Shown here: in pieces, positions 1-6,229 of the stretch
Layout: each line of letters starts with the position of its first letter
Numbering within the stretch: position 1 is the first letter of the stretch
From: Candidatus Hydrogenedentota bacterium
GTDB taxonomy: Bacteria; Hydrogenedentota; Hydrogenedentia; Hydrogenedentales; CAITNO01
Direction of reading: 5' to 3'
NCBI GenBank assembly: GCA_903822375.1
Contig: CAIJOU010000607.1
Coordinates: forward strand, 1-11,375
Length of the DNA: 11,375 nucleotides
The notes under the pieces: generated by a model
Databases searched by the model: none
Told to the model about the DNA's origin: nothing
The model's input: only the letters and a program-made list of their open reading frames with translations
Made by a program: the position numbers and the translations under genes

Positions 1-105
1 AGGCGCCGGTGCGGGCGCGGGGGCCGGCGCCTGGGCAAGCGCCGACAGCGGCAGCAATGCCGCAGTGAGAATCACCAACGCAATTAACTGTTTGGAGGCG
101 TTCAT
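1..105 (-). CDS. Exported protein, N-terminal 35 codons only (cut by window edge)
   Basis: Reading leftward from an ATG at 105-103, the frame stays open to the edge of the window. The 35 visible residues form a textbook Sec signal peptide: MNASKQ, then a hydrophobic core (LIALVILTAALLPL), then a cleavage site SALA|Q. An alanine-proline repeat (APAPAPAP) follows, typical of a flexible linker just after the signal peptide. The ATG overlaps the TGA stop of the preceding secretin-like gene in an ATGA junction, so the two are probably translationally coupled and in one operon. The function of the mature protein cannot be read because the rest lies outside the window. It most likely works in the periplasm or outer membrane together with its upstream partners. 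The gene is too short here to be found by an ORF length cut-off, but the signal peptide and the coupling make it convincing. Confidence 0.8.
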   Translation of the reverse strand, partial: MNASKQLIALVILTAALLPLSALAQAPAPAPAPAP

Positions 106-1283
106 TTGGATTTGCCTCCAATGCCGAGGGCCGCATTGCCCGGACGGACTCCGATGCTGCCCGCGAGACCCGGAGCCATGCCGCCGCCGTTCCCCAACAC
201 GCCGCTGATGACATCCGCGGGTGTTTTGGACTTGACGGGCTCTTCGGGCGCCTTTTCTTCCCCCTCTTTTTTCTCGCCCTGCGGCTGGTCCGAGGCGAAG
301 CCGAACTCATCGGCCACCGTGTAGGACTTGCGCCAGAGGTCCGCCTTGATCATGAATACGAGTTCACGGCGGTCCTGACTCTTGCTGTTGTTGCCCACGC
401 TTGCGGAGAGTGGCACCTGGGGGTTTGCGGCAAAGGGCAGCACGCGGCTGATCAGGTTGTTCAACACACCTTCTGTCTGCGGGAACCAGGGCATTGTGGA
501 AAGATTGCCGATCTTGTTGTTGCGGTACAGCCCGCCCATCAGCAGTACCTGTCCGTTGCGCACCCACACGGTGGTGTCCACGCTTCGCGACACGAATTCG
601 GGCACGGTAATGGCCGTGGTTGTCTGGTTCAAGACGTTTCCGCTCCCCGTGCCCATGCCAAGGGCAACGGCGATGCGCGGGCCTTCCTCGTTGATCTCCG
701 CTGTCAGTTTCAGCTTGATGTACGTGTCCTCGGTGGTCGCCGGATTTCCATCGTCGTCGATCACTTCAAGGGCGCTGACCGTCATGGCCACGCCGGTCGG
801 CTTGAAGGCGGTGGTTTGCACCGCCGATGCCCCGATGACAATGGTGTTCGCGTAGGGCACATCCTGCGAGGTCTTGATAATGGCCGGCACCGGCGCGGCG
901 ACGGGCACCATCACCTTTGGCTGGGAGAGGATAAACGCTTTTCCCTGGTCCACCAGCGCCTGAAGCACCAACTCGACATCCGCCCAGTTGTTGGCGATGT
1001 TGTTCAGGAAAACAGTCAAGCCGGTGGTGTTCGAATTGGGAAACGTGAGCGCCACGGAGTCCACGGCGCTTTCCTGGCCCGCGACCACATGTCCGTACGG
1101 ACGCGGTTCCAGGCGGTTCTTGAAATAGGCGCTGAGTCCCGTTTCCAGGTCGTTGGTTGCCTGAAATTCGATGATCTTTACGGCGACATTGACCTGTTTG
1201 GGCTCTTGCGCCTGCGCAACAAAGGCCGCGTTAAACAGAACCATCCCGCCCAGCGCAAGAAATATGGTTGTCTTTGGTTTCAT
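102..1283 (-). CDS. Short secretin-like protein (type II/III secretion system secretin domain)
   Basis: About 393 aa with a signal peptide (MMKPKTTIFLALGG..., cleavage near VAQA|Q). What is seen resembles the C-terminal secretin domain of GspD/PilQ-type outer-membrane channels. Near the start is QVNVAVKIIEFQ, like the first beta strand. Near residue 115 is ILSQPKVMVP, like the usual LSxPxL segment, followed by DVPYAN. Near residues 241-253 is NGQVLLMGGLYRNN, matching the DGxxxxIGGL motif. MPWFPQTEGVLNNL follows where secretins have VPxLGxIPxLGxLF, then RRELVFMIKADL. The periplasmic N0/N1 domains that usually precede this are missing; family members are commonly 600-700 aa. The last ~65 residues are charged, then Gly/Ala-rich and probably disordered. 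The start is ambiguous: a TTG at 1295 is possible, but AAAGGA directly precedes two ATGs (1286 and 1283). The inferred role is an outer-membrane pore or pilus channel. Confidence 0.75.
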   Translation of the reverse strand: MKPKTTIFLALGGMVLFNAAFVAQAQEPKQVNVAVKIIEFQATNDLETGLSAYFKNRLEPRPYGHVVAGQESAVDSVALTFPNSNTTGLTVFLNNIANNWADVELVLQALVDQGKAFILSQPKVMVPVAAPVPAIIKTSQDVPYANTIVIGASAVQTTAFKPTGVAMTVSALEVIDDDGNPATTEDTYIKLKLTAEINEEGPRIAVALGMGTGSGNVLNQTTTAITVPEFVSRSVDTTVWVRNGQVLLMGGLYRNNKIGNLSTMPWFPQTEGVLNNLISRVLPFAANPQVPLSASVGNNSKSQDRRELVFMIKADLWRKSYTVADEFGFASDQPQGEKKEGEEKAPEEPVKSKTPADVISGVLGNGGGMAPGLAGSIGVRPGNAALGIGGKSK

Positions 1284-1305
1284 CATTCCTTTCAATTATT
1301 CCGCA

Positions 1306-2301
1306 TTAACGGCGAAAGGTTCCCACGCATTCATGGCGGGTCACATTGAAAATGTTGTCAAACTTGGAGAATTGCATGCTGAACGCGCGCACTTCCCCGG
1401 GCTGAAGGGTTCCCAGGGAGGCCGTCTGCGTGTCATAGACCATCTGACCCATGCCGTAAATGGTCACCGTAACGCGCGCGTCCTCCAGCGGACGCTCGCT
1501 TCGGTTCACCGCCTGGCCGGCGACATTGTAGTACCTTTCGCGGGCGGTGGCGTTCCAGTCTTCAAAGCGACCGCTGCGGAATGAGGACACGTTGAATATC
1601 TGCAACGGTTCCTGCTCGCGGTAGCGGCGTTCCGCCTCCTGCGGCGAGAGCACGGTCAGCGTGCCGTCCTTCTCCCGGGCCATGCGCGTGCGCACCACCG
1701 TGTCGTTCATCAAATTGGGCCACTTGGCCAGCAGTTCCTGGTAGACCTTGCCCGCTTCGGCGTATCTGGCCGCATCCCAGTACAGGTTGGCCAGCTCCAT
1801 TTTGGCGACCATGTCTTCCGGATTGGCCGCCGCGCGGGCCTGCGCTTCGCGAATCTTCTGGTCCACCTCGGTGGCGGAGGATGGCGCATTCTGGGTCATC
1901 CGCTGGACATAGTCCGCGGCGGTCGCTGCGTGTTCCCCCTGCGGGGCCAATTCTGCATATTCCCGGAAATTCCGGAGCGCTTCGTCGTAGCCGCCAATAT
2001 TATAATAAGAGAGACCGAGATAATACCGGGCTTCAATGGCCGCCTCGTCACCGGGAAACTCGGAGGTCAACTGCTGCAGCCGCGGTATAACCAGTGAGTA
2101 TTCGCCGCCCTTGACCATGCGTTTCGCTTCGGTGAGTTGCTTTGCGGCCGCATAGTTGTCCGTTGCACGGGTTTCCGACACCGGACCGCGGCCCATGGGA
2201 GAGGAATATTTGCCGGGTCCGGACGAAGTGCCCATGCATCCGGTCGCCACAAAGGCGAGCACTAAACCGAATCCGCCTGTCGCAAATGCCCGAATATTCA
2301 A
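1306..2301 (-). CDS. TPR lipoprotein with C-terminal FxLYD-like domain
   Basis: 331 aa. The N-terminus is a lipoprotein signal (MNIRAFATGG..., lipobox VATG|C, Cys22), so the mature protein is anchored in a membrane, probably the outer one. Residues ~50-125 are helical repeats of TPR type (AKRMVKGGEYSLVIPRL, ARYYLGLSYYNIGGYDEALR), as in the YbgF/BamD-like family. A second TPR-like pair lies at ~150-200 (AKMELANLYWDAARYAEAGK). Residues ~253-315 resemble an FxLYD beta domain (VAGQAVNRSERPLEDARVTV, then SLGTLQPGEVRAF). The start is a TTG at 2301: GGAG at 2308-2311 lies six bases upstream, and only this start gives a proper lipoprotein signal. The gene sits 42 bases after the OmpH-like gene and about 22 bases before the secretin-like gene. 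The inference is an assembly or pilotin-like partner for the secretin. Direct orthology was not tested. Confidence 0.8.
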   Translation of the reverse strand: MNIRAFATGGFGLVLAFVATGCMGTSSGPGKYSSPMGRGPVSETRATDNYAAAKQLTEAKRMVKGGEYSLVIPRLQQLTSEFPGDEAAIEARYYLGLSYYNIGGYDEALRNFREYAELAPQGEHAATAADYVQRMTQNAPSSATEVDQKIREAQARAAANPEDMVAKMELANLYWDAARYAEAGKVYQELLAKWPNLMNDTVVRTRMAREKDGTLTVLSPQEAERRYREQEPLQIFNVSSFRSGRFEDWNATARERYYNVAGQAVNRSERPLEDARVTVTIYGMGQMVYDTQTASLGTLQPGEVRAFSMQFSKFDNIFNVTRHECVGTFRR

Positions 2302-2307
2302 GACGCA

Positions 2308-2312
2308 CTCCG
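2308..2312 (-). promoter_or_regulatory. Ribosome binding site supporting a TTG start
   Basis: On the minus strand CGGAG lies six bases before the TTG at 2301-2299. There is no in-frame ATG before the lipobox cysteine, so this site supports the TTG as the start of the TPR lipoprotein. Confidence 0.55.
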
Positions 2313-2343
2313 TCTTCTGCGCAACTTTCCGCAGAAACCCATG

Positions 2344-2769
2344 TTAGTTCGTTTTTCCTTTTTGAAGCCGCTCAAGCACGGCATTGGTGACATCCGTGGG
2401 CTGCACGGTCAGGCCCACACTCTCCAAATAACCCTTGGCCACGATCAGATCGTACTGGCTTTCCTTGCCGACTGCCGCCACGGCCTTCACGGCTTTTTCA
2501 CTCGCCTGGCTGATCAATATCCAGTACTTGGCCGAACCGGCCTCAATCTTGTTCTGCTTGATGGATTTGTACTCGTCCGTTGCCATGACGACAACTTTGT
2601 AATCCACAGAGGCAGGCTTTTCAAATTTGGCCGGGTTTCCCCAGAACACTTTTTGCTCATTCACCTTGTCTGCGGGGATCGAATACGATTCTGCCATAGC
2701 CGCGCAGGCAAGCGCAACGCCACAGAGCAACACCACCACGGTCCTTCTGGCTTTACATCCAGGGGCCAT
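2344..2769 (-). CDS. Small secreted protein, possibly OmpH/Skp-like
   Basis: 141 aa, ATG start, with a signal peptide (positively charged CKARR, hydrophobic VVVLLCGVALACA, cleavage near AMA|ES). The mature part is about 115 aa. Its C-terminal half, AVAAVGKESQYDLIVAKGYL followed by PTDVTNAVLERLQK, resembles the end of the OmpH/Skp family of periplasmic chaperones, which typically has a GYDLVL strand and then DITxxVLxxL. The central helical stretch (DEYKSIKQNKIEAGSAKYWI) is much shorter than the long coiled-coil arms of true Skp. The ribosome binding site is weak (AGAG six bases before the ATG). It is the first gene of the leftward operon. The inferred role is a periplasmic folding or assembly helper for the neighbouring outer-membrane proteins. 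The OmpH assignment is a pattern impression and could be wrong; without it this is an exported protein of unknown function. Confidence 0.7.
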   Translation of the reverse strand: MAPGCKARRTVVVLLCGVALACAAMAESYSIPADKVNEQKVFWGNPAKFEKPASVDYKVVVMATDEYKSIKQNKIEAGSAKYWILISQASEKAVKAVAAVGKESQYDLIVAKGYLESVGLTVQPTDVTNAVLERLQKGKTN

Positions 2770-3064
2770 GATGCTCTAGTCTCGCCGGGGCGCCGATTGG
2801 CGTGTCCGTTTGGGCGGATGCATGCGATACTTTCCCCGTTCACAGCCTCTCGCGGGGCCGGATGGTTGTTCTACGCCATGCTCGTCCTGGGCAGAAAACA
2901 CGCGTGTCTCCCGCCGCCGGGGCAGCAATTCCAGCACTAAACCTGTCATTGACAACAACGTAAATCCTGTTCCCGTGCCAGAATCGCACAATAAGACCCA
3001 ATAATCTATACCGACAACAACCAAAAAGTTTCAGAAATTATCCCACTTGGAACACGGGCAAAAC

Positions 3065-3078
3065 ACCATATATATGGT
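3065..3078. repeat. 14-base perfect palindrome ACCATATATATGGT
   Basis: The sequence ACCATATATATGGT is its own reverse complement. It lies in the A+T-rich part of the divergent intergenic region and overlaps a weak leftward -10-like element. It is a plausible operator for a dimeric regulator, but no regulator gene is in the window. Confidence 0.5.
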
Positions 3079-3111
3079 TTAGCCCGCACAGTCTACCAGA
3101 TAAAGTGGGGA

Positions 3112-3145
3112 TGGCCGCAAGATTCTTACTCTTTTGAAGCGGCCA
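3112..3145. repeat. Inverted repeat, 7-base-pair stem (TGGCCGC / GCGGCCA)
   Basis: TGGCCGC at 3112-3118 pairs perfectly with GCGGCCA at 3139-3145 across a 20-base loop. On the plus strand a TTTTT run follows about 11 bases further on, too far for a standard intrinsic terminator. It could be an operator or part of a leader RNA of the leftward operon. Confidence 0.4.
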
Positions 3146-3279
3146 CAGGCACGTGTTTTTACTGGTGGGATGCTTTTCTGTTACTCAGTCTAACAACTCG
3201 ATGGGCCCATCCATTCAGGGCGGTTCCGGGAGACGCGCCTCCCCGTCAACAGAAACCGGGCAAGTTTCGTTATGAAACA

Positions 3280-3309
3280 TTGACCCACATGGGGACAGGT
3301 TTATACAAT
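3280..3309 (+). promoter_or_regulatory. Sigma-70-like promoter for the GH42-like gene
   Basis: TTGACC (3280-3285) matches the -35 consensus at five of six bases. TACAAT (3304-3309) matches the -10 consensus at five of six, with an 18-base spacer. An alternative -10, TATACA, overlaps with a 16-base spacer. Transcription would start near 3316, about 40 bases before the start codon. Confidence 0.6.
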
Positions 3310-3319
3310 GTGCATGCAC
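3310..3319. promoter_or_regulatory. Palindrome GTGCATGCAC at the predicted transcription start
   Basis: A perfect 10-base palindrome begins directly after the -10 element and covers the predicted +1. The position is typical of a repressor operator, but a chance occurrence is possible. Confidence 0.3.
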
Positions 3320-3343
3320 GCGCCGTATTGGGTCTGTACTGAA

Positions 3344-3347
3344 AGGA
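3344..3347 (+). promoter_or_regulatory. Ribosome binding site (AGGA in GAAAGGAA)
   Basis: AGGA lies nine bases before the ATG at 3357 and only three bases before the GTG at 3351. The spacing favours the ATG as the start. Confidence 0.6.
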
Positions 3348-3356
3348 ACCGTGGAA

Positions 3357-5894
3357 ATGGTCTGCTTTTCGAGTGTCCGCACGGCTTCGTCCGTAGTGTT
3401 CCTCGTGTTATTCGGGGGCATGGTTGGACTGTTTACCGGCATGACCGCTTCTGTTGCGGCGGAACCCTATGAGGTTGTCTGGACCCATCCCTCCACCTAT
3501 GTGCAAAGCGATCAGGTGGCACTGGAACTCGTTGTTGAGCCCAGCTATCCGGCGACCGCTCCGGTGAAGTTTGTCTACACCGTCCGTTGCGACATGGGCT
3601 TTGAAAATGCAAACGCGCAATTTCGCGTCATTGATGCCGCCGGCAAGTCTATTCATGAGGCAAATGCCGCCTACAATCTGAAAGGCGGGGAGAACAAATG
3701 CCACTTTGAGTGGAACCCGGCCTCCTGCCCTCCGGGCACCTACAAGGCGGTCCTTTCGGTCTATTACGCATCCAAGCAGTCCGCGGTCAGTTGCACCACC
3801 GTTCTGGACCGGGCGAGTTCCACGGCCATGGAAACCGAAGTAACGGCTCTTGACGGGATGCTGGCGGACACGGTCAAACAGGTGGATGTCTTGACGCAGT
3901 CGTCGGACGGTTATCCCTATCTGCGCGCACGGCTTGCCCTGGCGGGGGAAGTTCTTGCCGCAGTTCACGGCCACCTTTCGGAAGCGAAATGGGTTGAGGC
4001 CGACCGGGGTCTGGTCTATGTGCGCCGGGCGCTTCAGACTGCGAACGCCGCGCTGGTGTTTTCCAAGGCGGAGCCTGAACTGGCGTCGCCGGTGGCCAGG
4101 CTCTCCGGGCGGGTGACTCCCCAGGGTGCCAATCTTGCGGTGGATGGCGTGCCGGTCGCGCTGTTGGGCGGCGTGCTGGACATGACCAAGGCGGACGCGC
4201 CCGGGCGACTGGCCCGCATGGCCTCTCTCGGCATGAATTTTGCAGTGGTGCCGCTGGACGATGTCGAGGCGGTCATGGCTGCGCCTTTTGATGCCGCCGT
4301 TATTCACGCGGCCCTTGACCCTGTTCTGGATATGGCGGCGGAAAAGGGCGTGGCGGTGGCGCTGCAACTGTCCCAGGACGCGCTGGGACACGCCATTCTT
4401 GGGCAGGCACCGGACATTCAGGCCCCCGGGTTTGCCACGCTTTCCCACCCCGCCCTGCGTTCGGCGCTGGAAAGGCATGTGAAGGCGGTTGGCGATGCGG
4501 TCGCGGGCCGGGAAACGGTCTTGGGGATTAGTCTGGCCGAGGCGCCGGCGTTCAAATTTGACGGTGAATCCGTGCGGGAGCAGTTCATCAACCGGGTTCG
4601 TGAGCAGTATCCCGACCGTCAGGACCTGAACCGAATCTGGCGCGCCCATCTCGCGGACTATGATGAAATCACGATCTGGGGCGACAATCCGCCCCACGCT
4701 TACCAGAACCAGCGCGCCTACCAGTTCGACTGGCAAAACTTCCACACGCAGCTGGTCGACGAGGCGCTCTCCGGCCTGCGGGCCGCGGCCGGACCGGCCT
4801 GTCCGGGCCTTTCCGTCATGATTTCCATGCCCGACACGGCCTTCGAAAAGGGGGAGACCAAGTATGCGCCGGACCGCGAGCTGACGGCGCGGCTGATGGA
4901 CATCAACGGCTGCATGGTTTCCGCGGGCTCCTCAAGCAAGCGTCCCTACGCAATTGATTATCCCCGTGCAACCATCCATTACGCCCTGCAGCGCTCCTAT
5001 GCGCCCCAGAAGCCCGTGCTTAACCTCAATGCGGGCATCAATCCGGCCGAAAACCTCGATTCCCAGCGCTGTTACGGGGTCGTGCGGACCCTGCTGTGGG
5101 AGGCGCTTATCTCTGGCGCGTCCGGGCTCGCGGTCGCCGCTGACTCGCCCGTGTTCACGCGGGCCGAATCGATGGAGGCCCTCGCGGTGACGGCGCTGGA
5201 TGCGCGCCGGCTTGCGGGTGTGATCCAGGCTTTTGCCTCGGCCCCAGCCGATATTCTGGTGTTCTTCAGCGAGTCATCCAAAATAATGGACAACGGCGAA
5301 CCGCATCTGTTGTCGGCGCTCTACGCCTATGAGGGCAGTTCCTTCACGGGGTACAACGTGCAGTTCATCACGGAGCGTGAACTCGCGAACGGCGCGCTGG
5401 AAAAGTCCAAAGTGCTGATCATGCCCGAAACGCCGGCAGCCACCGACGCCGCATTCGACAAGATTGACGAGTTCGTGGCGGGCGGCGGGGCCGTGGCCCG
5501 CGTGGGTACGCCGATCCCGTACAATGAGCGGGGAAAATCGCGGACCGATGTCGTCCGCACCACGGGTAATACGGTGTTTGTGGAGGGCATGAACCTGCCC
5601 ACGGAATATCTTCACAGCATGGACACCTCCATTGTCCGGAACGTGCTTCCATCCATCACCCGGCCTACAAACAGCTATGGATACCCGCTGGAAGGGGTGC
5701 ATACCCGGTACATCGTCGTGGACGGCGTGTCCTATATCTACGTCGTGAACCTGCGTCCCGAACCGGTTCCGTGCCAGTTGGCGGGCGGCATGAATTCCGG
5801 ACGGGATCTTATCCAGGGCCGGGATGTGGTCTTCCCGCGCGAACTGCTGCCGCTCGAACCAATGCTCATCCGCCTGACCCCCGTCGCGCACTGA
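3357..5894 (+). CDS. Secreted GH42-like (clan GH-A) protein, possibly catalytically inactive
   Basis: 845 aa from the ATG; a GTG two codons upstream (3351) is the alternative start. Order of parts: a signal peptide (cleavage near SVAA|E); a beta-sandwich domain to ~150; a helical linker ~155-240; a TIM-barrel-like region ~255-625; a trimerisation/GATase-like domain ~630-713 (ADILVFFSESSKIM, SKVLIMPETPAA, VAGGGAVARVG); and a final beta domain. The barrel assignment rests on VREQFINRVREQYP...DLNRIWRAHLADYDEITIW, close to the FxxWLxxKYxxxxxLNxxW stretch of GH42 beta-galactosidases. It also rests on KPVLNLNAGINP followed by RTLLWEALISGASGL. The acid/base region reads GISLAEAP (E395), with Ala where Asn normally precedes Glu. 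The expected nucleophile Glu after KPVLN appears to be N558. It may therefore bind rather than cut glycans. The family is fairly sure; substrate and activity are not. Confidence 0.75.
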   Translation: MVCFSSVRTASSVVFLVLFGGMVGLFTGMTASVAAEPYEVVWTHPSTYVQSDQVALELVVEPSYPATAPVKFVYTVRCDMGFENANAQFRVIDAAGKSIHEANAAYNLKGGENKCHFEWNPASCPPGTYKAVLSVYYASKQSAVSCTTVLDRASSTAMETEVTALDGMLADTVKQVDVLTQSSDGYPYLRARLALAGEVLAAVHGHLSEAKWVEADRGLVYVRRALQTANAALVFSKAEPELASPVARLSGRVTPQGANLAVDGVPVALLGGVLDMTKADAPGRLARMASLGMNFAVVPLDDVEAVMAAPFDAAVIHAALDPVLDMAAEKGVAVALQLSQDALGHAILGQAPDIQAPGFATLSHPALRSALERHVKAVGDAVAGRETVLGISLAEAPAFKFDGESVREQFINRVREQYPDRQDLNRIWRAHLADYDEITIWGDNPPHAYQNQRAYQFDWQNFHTQLVDEALSGLRAAAGPACPGLSVMISMPDTAFEKGETKYAPDRELTARLMDINGCMVSAGSSSKRPYAIDYPRATIHYALQRSYAPQKPVLNLNAGINPAENLDSQRCYGVVRTLLWEALISGASGLAVAADSPVFTRAESMEALAVTALDARRLAGVIQAFASAPADILVFFSESSKIMDNGEPHLLSALYAYEGSSFTGYNVQFITERELANGALEKSKVLIMPETPAATDAAFDKIDEFVAGGGAVARVGTPIPYNERGKSRTDVVRTTGNTVFVEGMNLPTEYLHSMDTSIVRNVLPSITRPTNSYGYPLEGVHTRYIVVDGVSYIYVVNLRPEPVPCQLAGGMNSGRDLIQGRDVVFPRELLPLEPMLIRLTPVAH

Positions 5895-5933
5895 CCGGGG
5901 CATGCGGGGCAGGTCGAAAGGGCGCATGCGGTC
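5893..5933 (+). terminator. Stem-loop overlapping the stop codon, possible terminator
   Basis: GACCG (5893-5897) and CATGCG (5901-5906) pair with CGCATGCGGTC (5923-5933), giving an 11-base-pair G+C-rich stem with a three-base GGG bulge. There is no following U-run, so it is not a canonical intrinsic terminator. It could protect the 3' end or pause transcription after the GH42-like gene. The 5' arm overlaps the last two bases of the TGA. Confidence 0.4.
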
Positions 5934-6049
5934 CAAGACCGTAGCCAGGAAATCCAGACTGCCCTAGCCGGAATCTGGAAGAAAAAGCGGCAAAACCCGT
6001 AACAATCTCCTTGTGGAATGGGCCTTTTCCTGGGCGCCGGGGGCGGAAT

Positions 6050-6100
6050 CTTCGGAAAGATGTATGAAATTGCCGGATAGCGGCGCAAAATTTCCCGAAG
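6050..6100. repeat. Imperfect inverted repeat just upstream of the -35 element
   Basis: CTTCGGAAA (6050-6058) pairs with TTTCCCGAAG (6091-6100) with one bulged base. Inside it, TTGCCG (6070-6075) can pair with CGGCGCAA (6081-6088) with a two-base bulge. It ends seven bases before the -35 box, so it may be an operator or a weak terminator for upstream transcription. Confidence 0.3.
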
Positions 6101-6107
6101 TAGATTA

Positions 6108-6136
6108 TTGACACCGGGGACGGAAACTGGCATTAT
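6108..6136 (+). promoter_or_regulatory. Sigma-70-like promoter for the PKD lipoprotein gene
   Basis: A perfect TTGACA (-35) lies at 6108-6113. CATTAT at 6131-6136 follows after 17 bases and matches TATAAT at four of six positions. An alternative TATGCT (6134-6139) would have a 20-base spacer. The transcript would begin near 6144 with a leader of about 85 bases. Confidence 0.6.
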
Positions 6137-6214
6137 GCTAGGGAGCGTATATTTATTGAGCGGAAACCCATGTCCATATAGGGTCTAGACATACCGGCTG
6201 AACTGGGTTGGGAT

Positions 6215-6221
6215 GAAGGAG
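6215..6221 (+). promoter_or_regulatory. Strong ribosome binding site (GAAGGAG)
   Basis: GAAGGAG ends eight bases before the ATG at 6230, fixing the start of the large lipoprotein and matching its lipoprotein signal. Confidence 0.8.
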
Positions 6222-6229
6222 TCTACCGA

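Larger units (their letters stand above)
2770..3350. other. Divergent intergenic region, no convincing gene
   Basis: This stretch separates the leftward operon from the rightward GH42-like gene. It is clearly richer in A+T (3000-3150 in particular) than the genes around it. It contains a strong candidate rightward promoter, several palindromes listed separately, and no ORF with the codon bias of the neighbouring genes. A leftward promoter for the operon must lie here but is not obvious. Weak candidates on the minus strand are TAGACT (3090-3095) upstream of the TATATA inside the 14-base palindrome, and CTGAAA (3029-3034) with TATAGA (3005-3010). If either is used, the operon has a leader of roughly 230-300 bases. 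Confidence 0.6.
5895..6229. other. Intergenic region with promoter and leader of the PKD lipoprotein gene
   Basis: 335 bases between the two rightward genes. It contains the stem-loop after the first gene, an imperfect inverted repeat at 6050-6100, a promoter at 6108-6136 and a ~85-base leader. No ORF here shows a start, ribosome binding site and codon use like the real genes. Confidence 0.6.

Noticed and set aside
816..1584. Overlapping plus-strand open frames (177 and 137 codons) across the secretin and lipoprotein genes
   Set aside because: They run antisense to two genes with signal peptides and conserved motifs. Their products are low-complexity and have no supporting start signals.
2341..2940. 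199-codon plus-strand frame over the OmpH-like gene
   Set aside because: It lies antisense to the small exported protein and extends into non-coding sequence. Its His/Arg-rich product has no domain.
2949..2954. TTGACA on the plus strand in the intergenic region
   Set aside because: No acceptable -10 element follows at 16-19 bases, so it is not called as a promoter.
3408..4745. 445-codon open frame on the minus strand opposite the GH42-like gene
   Set aside because: It is a shadow frame caused by strong G/C bias at third codon positions. Its product is Arg/His/Gly-rich with no domain, and the plus-strand frame has signal peptide, promoter and domains.
6141..6229. Possible riboswitch in the leader of the PKD lipoprotein gene
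   Set aside because: The leader is only about 85 bases and shows no conserved core of a known riboswitch class that I can recognise. The only pairing seen is a short ACCC/GGGT helix.
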